Shown piece after piece: positions 61,538-64,000 of a DNA stretch of 64,000 nucleotides. Position numbers and translations under genes: made by a program. Origin of the DNA: JAJTDS01 sp964202895 (lineage in GTDB: Bacteria > Pseudomonadota > Alphaproteobacteria > Rickettsiales > UBA1997); NCBI GenBank assembly GCA_964202895.1, contig CAXNJM010000001.1, forward strand, positions 310,001-374,000. Reading direction: 5' to 3'. Numbering within the stretch: position 1 is the first letter of the stretch; every line of letters starts with the position of its first letter. The notes below the pieces were generated by a model that worked only from the letters and a program-made list of their open reading frames with translations, searched no databases and was not told where the DNA came from.

Positions 61538-61606
61538 CGTCATCCCGACGAAAGTCGGGATCCAGCCCACTCCTATTTCTGGGTGCCGTTTTGCAACGGC
61601 ATGACG
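61538..61606 (+). repeat. Cloverleaf-like palindromic element
   Basis: The 69-bp element has an outer stem CGTCAT/ATGACG and three inner arms: CCCGAC-GAAA-GTCGGG, CCAG...CTGG with a 13-base loop, and GCCGTT-TTGC-AACGGC. Its first arm is the hairpin found in eight other places; the last arm and end recur in reverse at 14363-14375. It is the only copy here in which all arms are intact. Confidence 0.82.
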
Positions 61607-61663
61607 AGTGTTTGATGCATCGGGATCATCCCTAACTCTTTCTCATTGTTATTATTTTTAGTT

Positions 61664-61743
61664 CCGTCATCCTCGCAAGGAATCGCAGGATCTATTGCTT
61701 TTCTGGATCCTGCAACTTCGCTTTGCTTCGTGCAGGATGACGG
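61664..61743 (+). repeat. 80-bp element with 10-bp terminal inverted repeats
   Basis: It begins CCGTCATCCT and ends AGGATGACGG, a perfect 10-bp inverted repeat. A second inverted pair GCAGGATC/GGATCCTGC lies inside, followed by an imperfect AACTTCGCTTTGCTTCG. A related fragment is at 10497-10521 on the other strand. No target-site duplication is obvious. Confidence 0.75.
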
Positions 61744-61777
61744 TTGATAGTGCGATGGCATAACTTTTTATCTAATA

Positions 61778-61831
61778 ACTCCCCCCTCCCCGAAGGCTTT
61801 GCCTTCCACCCTCCCTCAAGGGGAGGGTTAT
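61778..61831 (+). repeat. CCCTCCCC palindrome with GAAGGC core
   Basis: CCCTCCCC, then GAAGGC-TTT-GCCTTC, then CCCTCCCTCAAGGGGAGGG and TTAT. It is the same module as at 9708-9755, 10055-10109 and 10352-10400, with loop TTT instead of TAC. Confidence 0.85.
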
Positions 61832-62021
61832 TTAGTGTTGAAGAATTTGCTTTGGCAACAAGGAGCTTCAGCCCCTTGACCTAATGATAACGGAATACAA
61901 ATTAACCACAAGGGATAGAATTCCAATGCAATTTCCACTACTCCCCTCAAGGTAAAACTAACATTGTTGAGTTCAGCAAAGCTTCAAAAATAGGATCTTA
62001 GATGACGATTGTTGATTTATT

Positions 62022-63377
62022 TTATTTAAATAAAATTTGATAAAACTTCTTTTTGCCAATTGATAAGTCAATTTTTTGATTTTGATAAGTATTTTTATCA
62101 AAATGGTAGTTAATATCTGTAATCAATTGTGAGTTGATTTTGACTGCATTATTTAATATCAATTTTTTAGCTTCAGAATTTGATTCACTAGCCCCGATTT
62201 CTTTAATGATTTCAAAAAGCTTCTTTGAATCTTGTTCAAAAATTATTTCCTTCTCAATAAAGGCTTGCGAATTTTTATTAACAAATATTTCTCTAGCGGT
62301 AGCAAGGCAATTATTAGCAACTTCCTCATTGTGACAAATTTTAGTTACCTCAAAGGCTAATAATTCTTTTAATTGATTAATGATTTGAGCATCTGCAAGA
62401 ATTAAATTACCGATATTTTGAAGATTATGACCAGTTATTTTATGCACTTTTTCATTTATTTCAATATCATAATTGGTAAATAATTTAATAAATTTTATTA
62501 CATCAGCATCATTAACATTGCGAAAATATTGAAAATAGTCAAATGCTCCAAACATATCAGCATCAAGCCAAACTGCACCATTAGCGGTTTTCCCCATTTT
62601 TTTACCTTCAGAATTTGTAAGTAAAGGCGAAGTCAAGCCAAAAGCATTATTTGATTGATTATCATTTTTAACCTTATCAACATTGATTTTTCTAATTAAT
62701 TCCACCCCGTTAATAATATTTCCCCATTGATCGGAGCCACCTATCTGTAGATTGCAACCATATTTTTTATTTAAGTGATAAAAATCATAGGCTTGCAATA
62801 TCATATAATTAAATTCAATAAATGAAAGCGGTTGATCTCTGTCAAGCCTTAATTTAACTGAATCAAAACTCAGCATACGATTAACCGAAAAATGTCTACC
62901 CACATCTCGTAAGAAATCAATATATTTAAGCCCCGAGAGCCATTCATCGTTATTGACTATAATTGCCTGACCGCCATCACCTTTTATGATTCTTTGTGGT
63001 GAGGTTAGTTCAAGGTTAGTAAATTCAGCCTTATCGTTAATTTTAATAAATTTTTCTAAAGTTTTTTTAATACCTGCAAGATTATCCGCAATTTGACTTT
63101 CAGTTAATATTTGACGAACATCGTCTTTGCCGGAAGGATCGCCTATTTTAGTGGTTCCACCCCCAAGGAGAATAATTGCATTATGCCCCTGCTTTAACAA
63201 CATTCGCAATATCATAATTTGCATCAAACTACCAATATGCAAAGATTTCGCGGTACAATCAAAGCCAATATAAGCGGTAATATTTTCTAATTTATCAATT
63301 TGCTCAATATCGGTTGCTTGAGCAAGAAACCCTCTTTCTGCGAATTTTTGTAAAAAAATTGAATTTAAATTTTGCAT
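62022..63377 (-). CDS. tyrS: Tyrosyl-tRNA synthetase
   Basis: TyrS (451 aa) charges tRNA-Tyr. The class I HIGH-type motif is in KSLHIGSLMQI (about 45-55), the tyrosine-binding segment is NYMILQAYDF with GGSDQWGNIINGVELI, and the KMSKS-type loop is GKKMGKTANGAVWLD. A C-terminal S4-like RNA-binding domain starts near residue 375 (SEAKKLILNNAVKIN). It is somewhat longer than the Escherichia enzyme. It converges with dam across the repeat spacer and is followed upstream by fabD. Confidence 0.96.
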   Translation of the reverse strand: MQNLNSIFLQKFAERGFLAQATDIEQIDKLENITAYIGFDCTAKSLHIGSLMQIMILRMLLKQGHNAIILLGGGTTKIGDPSGKDDVRQILTESQIADNLAGIKKTLEKFIKINDKAEFTNLELTSPQRIIKGDGGQAIIVNNDEWLSGLKYIDFLRDVGRHFSVNRMLSFDSVKLRLDRDQPLSFIEFNYMILQAYDFYHLNKKYGCNLQIGGSDQWGNIINGVELIRKINVDKVKNDNQSNNAFGLTSPLLTNSEGKKMGKTANGAVWLDADMFGAFDYFQYFRNVNDADVIKFIKLFTNYDIEINEKVHKITGHNLQNIGNLILADAQIINQLKELLAFEVTKICHNEEVANNCLATAREIFVNKNSQAFIEKEIIFEQDSKKLFEIIKEIGASESNSEAKKLILNNAVKINSQLITDINYHFDKNTYQNQKIDLSIGKKKFYQILFK

Positions 63378-63419
63378 AAATTTTAAATAGGTTGGAATAT
63401 CTATCTGGACCTTTGAAGA

Positions 63420-64000
63420 TTAGTGATTATTGCAAAAATTTTCAATATCCGCAATATTTTGAATTGAAAGAGCGGAAAAAGAGCTACATGTTCTAGTTGC
63501 AAGCCCAGCAAGCACTTTACCAGAACCAATTTCAATAATTTTTTTAATGCCTTGTTGTTCCATAAATAGCATAGTTTCTCGCCATTTCACCGTTCCCGTA
63601 ATTTGCTTAATAAGAGATTCTACTATTGCAGATGAATCGTCAACAATTTGAGCGGAAATATTAGCAACGACAGGAATTTTACTGTTATTAACCTCAATTT
63701 TACTCAAGGCCTCAGACATAGCAATTTCGGCATCTCGCATTAATTGCGAATGAAATGCACCACTAACTGGCAACATAATTGCTTTTTTAATACCAAAATC
63801 TTTTGCCTTTTCTATTGCCCTTATAATTGCACTTTTATTGCCACTAATAACAATTTGCCCCGTAGAATTATCATTGGCTATTTGACAAACCTCATTTTGC
63901 TTAACCTCTTCGATTAGTTTTAAAATATCAATTATATCGGCACCAAGAATTGCAGCCATCGCCCCTTCGCTTTTACCACTTGCACCACATTTTGCCATTG
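63420..64000 (-). CDS. fabD: Malonyl-CoA:ACP transacylase, C-terminal part (cut by window edge)
   Basis: The visible residues match FabD from just after the nucleophile region: SEGAMAAILGADI, the substrate-handling stretch NDNSTGQIVISGNKSAI, the catalytic His segment LPVSGAFHSQLM, PVVANISAQIV, QITGTVKWRETMLFM and EIGSGKVLAGL. The GHSLG active-site Ser lies beyond the right edge, so the first in-frame Met seen (63998) is not taken as the start. FabD loads malonyl on ACP for FabH and later synthases. Confidence 0.92.
   Translation of the reverse strand, partial: MAKCGASGKSEGAMAAILGADIIDILKLIEEVKQNEVCQIANDNSTGQIVISGNKSAIIRAIEKAKDFGIKKAIMLPVSGAFHSQLMRDAEIAMSEALSKIEVNNSKIPVVANISAQIVDDSSAIVESLIKQITGTVKWRETMLFMEQQGIKKIIEIGSGKVLAGLATRTCSSFSALSIQNIADIENFCNNH

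Larger units (their letters stand above)
61361..62021. repeat. Repeat spacer between dam and tyrS
   Basis: This 661-bp spacer between convergent genes has no convincing gene. In order it holds a terminator (61424-61458), a cloverleaf-like element (61538-61606), an AT linker shared with the 9-10 kb cluster (about 61636-61663), an 80-bp element with inverted ends (61664-61743), a CCCTCCCC palindrome (61778-61831), and a degenerate copy of the terminator stem (61854-61873). From about 61880 to 62021 I see nothing specific. Confidence 0.88.

Noticed and set aside
61393..61761. Short frames in the dam-tyrS spacer
   Set aside because: They run through the terminator hairpin and repeat elements; no family resemblance or ribosome binding site.
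63996..63998. ATG near the right edge as the fabD start
   Set aside because: The frame continues to the window edge, and the GHSxG active-site region of FabD must lie further upstream, so the Met is internal.
1..64000. Prophage, insertion-sequence transposase, toxin-antitoxin, secretion-system or biosynthetic gene cluster
   Set aside because: I looked for these on both strands and saw no transposase, integrase, capsid, portal, toxin-antitoxin pair or assembly-line enzyme; the accessory content is limited to the repeat-flanked block and a few orphans.

Overview
The window looks like a piece of an AT-rich alphaproteobacterial chromosome, most like the Rickettsiales but less reduced than Rickettsia. 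Pointers in that direction are the mitochondrion-like bc1 genes petA-petB-petC followed by nuoE, homologues of the complex I accessory proteins NDUFS6 and NDUFA9, a short phosphatidylserine decarboxylase with pssA elsewhere, a PccB-type carboxylase, a TIGR02186-type protein beside a TauE/SafE carrier, and GC-rich palindromic repeats in AT-rich spacers. Genes usually absent from Rickettsia itself (glnA, leuC, proB, asd, aroQ, tkt, ahcY, purA/purB, orphan modA) argue for a more self-sufficient relative. No 16S rRNA is present, so the genus cannot be named.

Layout. 1-5.6 kb: the end of a glycine-rich protein on +, then purB, hslU, a small membrane ORF, engB, rimK and modA on -. 5.9-9.1 kb: petABC-nuoE. 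9.1-14.7 kb: an accessory island. Palindromic repeats (9.1-10.6 kb) are followed by a low-complexity 598-aa protein, tRNA-Val, a tandem-repeat 268-aa protein and an FTR1-type permease, then the same repeat families in opposite orientation. 14.7-18.3 kb (-): rodA, glnA and a secreted nuclease. 18.4-23.5 kb (+): leuC, pepF and an unrecognised 554-aa protein. 23.5-28.3 kb (-): glycosyltransferase, purA, CHCC zinc protein, ABC ATPase, aroQ, pssA. 28.5-34.6 kb (+): tkt, ygfZ, TauE/SafE, TIGR02186, usp, murB. 34.8-53.4 kb (+): rplU-rpmA, tRNA-Leu, tig, psd, pccB, a degP-lipoprotein-NDUFA9-lipoprotein cluster, asd, frr-uppS-cdsA, dacA, a prepilin-peptidase-like gene, ahcY, greA, amiC and tolC. 53.5-58.0 kb (-): adenosine-kinase-like gene, proB, fabH, plsX, rpmF. 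58.1-61.4 kb (+): bamE-like, lepA, dam. 61.4-62.0 kb: a second repeat spacer. 62.0-64.0 kb (-): tyrS and the end of fabD.

Most genes are housekeeping: respiration (bc1, NuoE), envelope building (murB, rodA, uppS, dacA, amiC, bamE, tolC), phospholipids (plsX, fabH, fabD, cdsA, pssA, psd), translation (rplU, rpmA, rpmF, frr, lepA, tyrS), proteostasis (hslU, tig, degP, pepF) and adenine/methyl recycling (purA, purB, ahcY, kinase).

The unusual biology lies in sequence dynamics. (1) A 154-bp near-identical inverted pair (9905-10058 and 14466-14619) brackets a 4.4-kb block holding two low-complexity genes, tRNA-Val and the permease, so the block could invert. (2) The spacers consist of modular palindromes with interchangeable cores, including a cloverleaf-like element at 61538-61606. 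(3) The 598-aa gene has a 450-bp tract in which 131 of 150 codons are G-N-A. (4) Short tandem duplications recur. Those inside genes are all multiples of 3 bp (12, 15, 30, 33, 87), while those in one intergenic spacer are 11, 14 and 13 bp.
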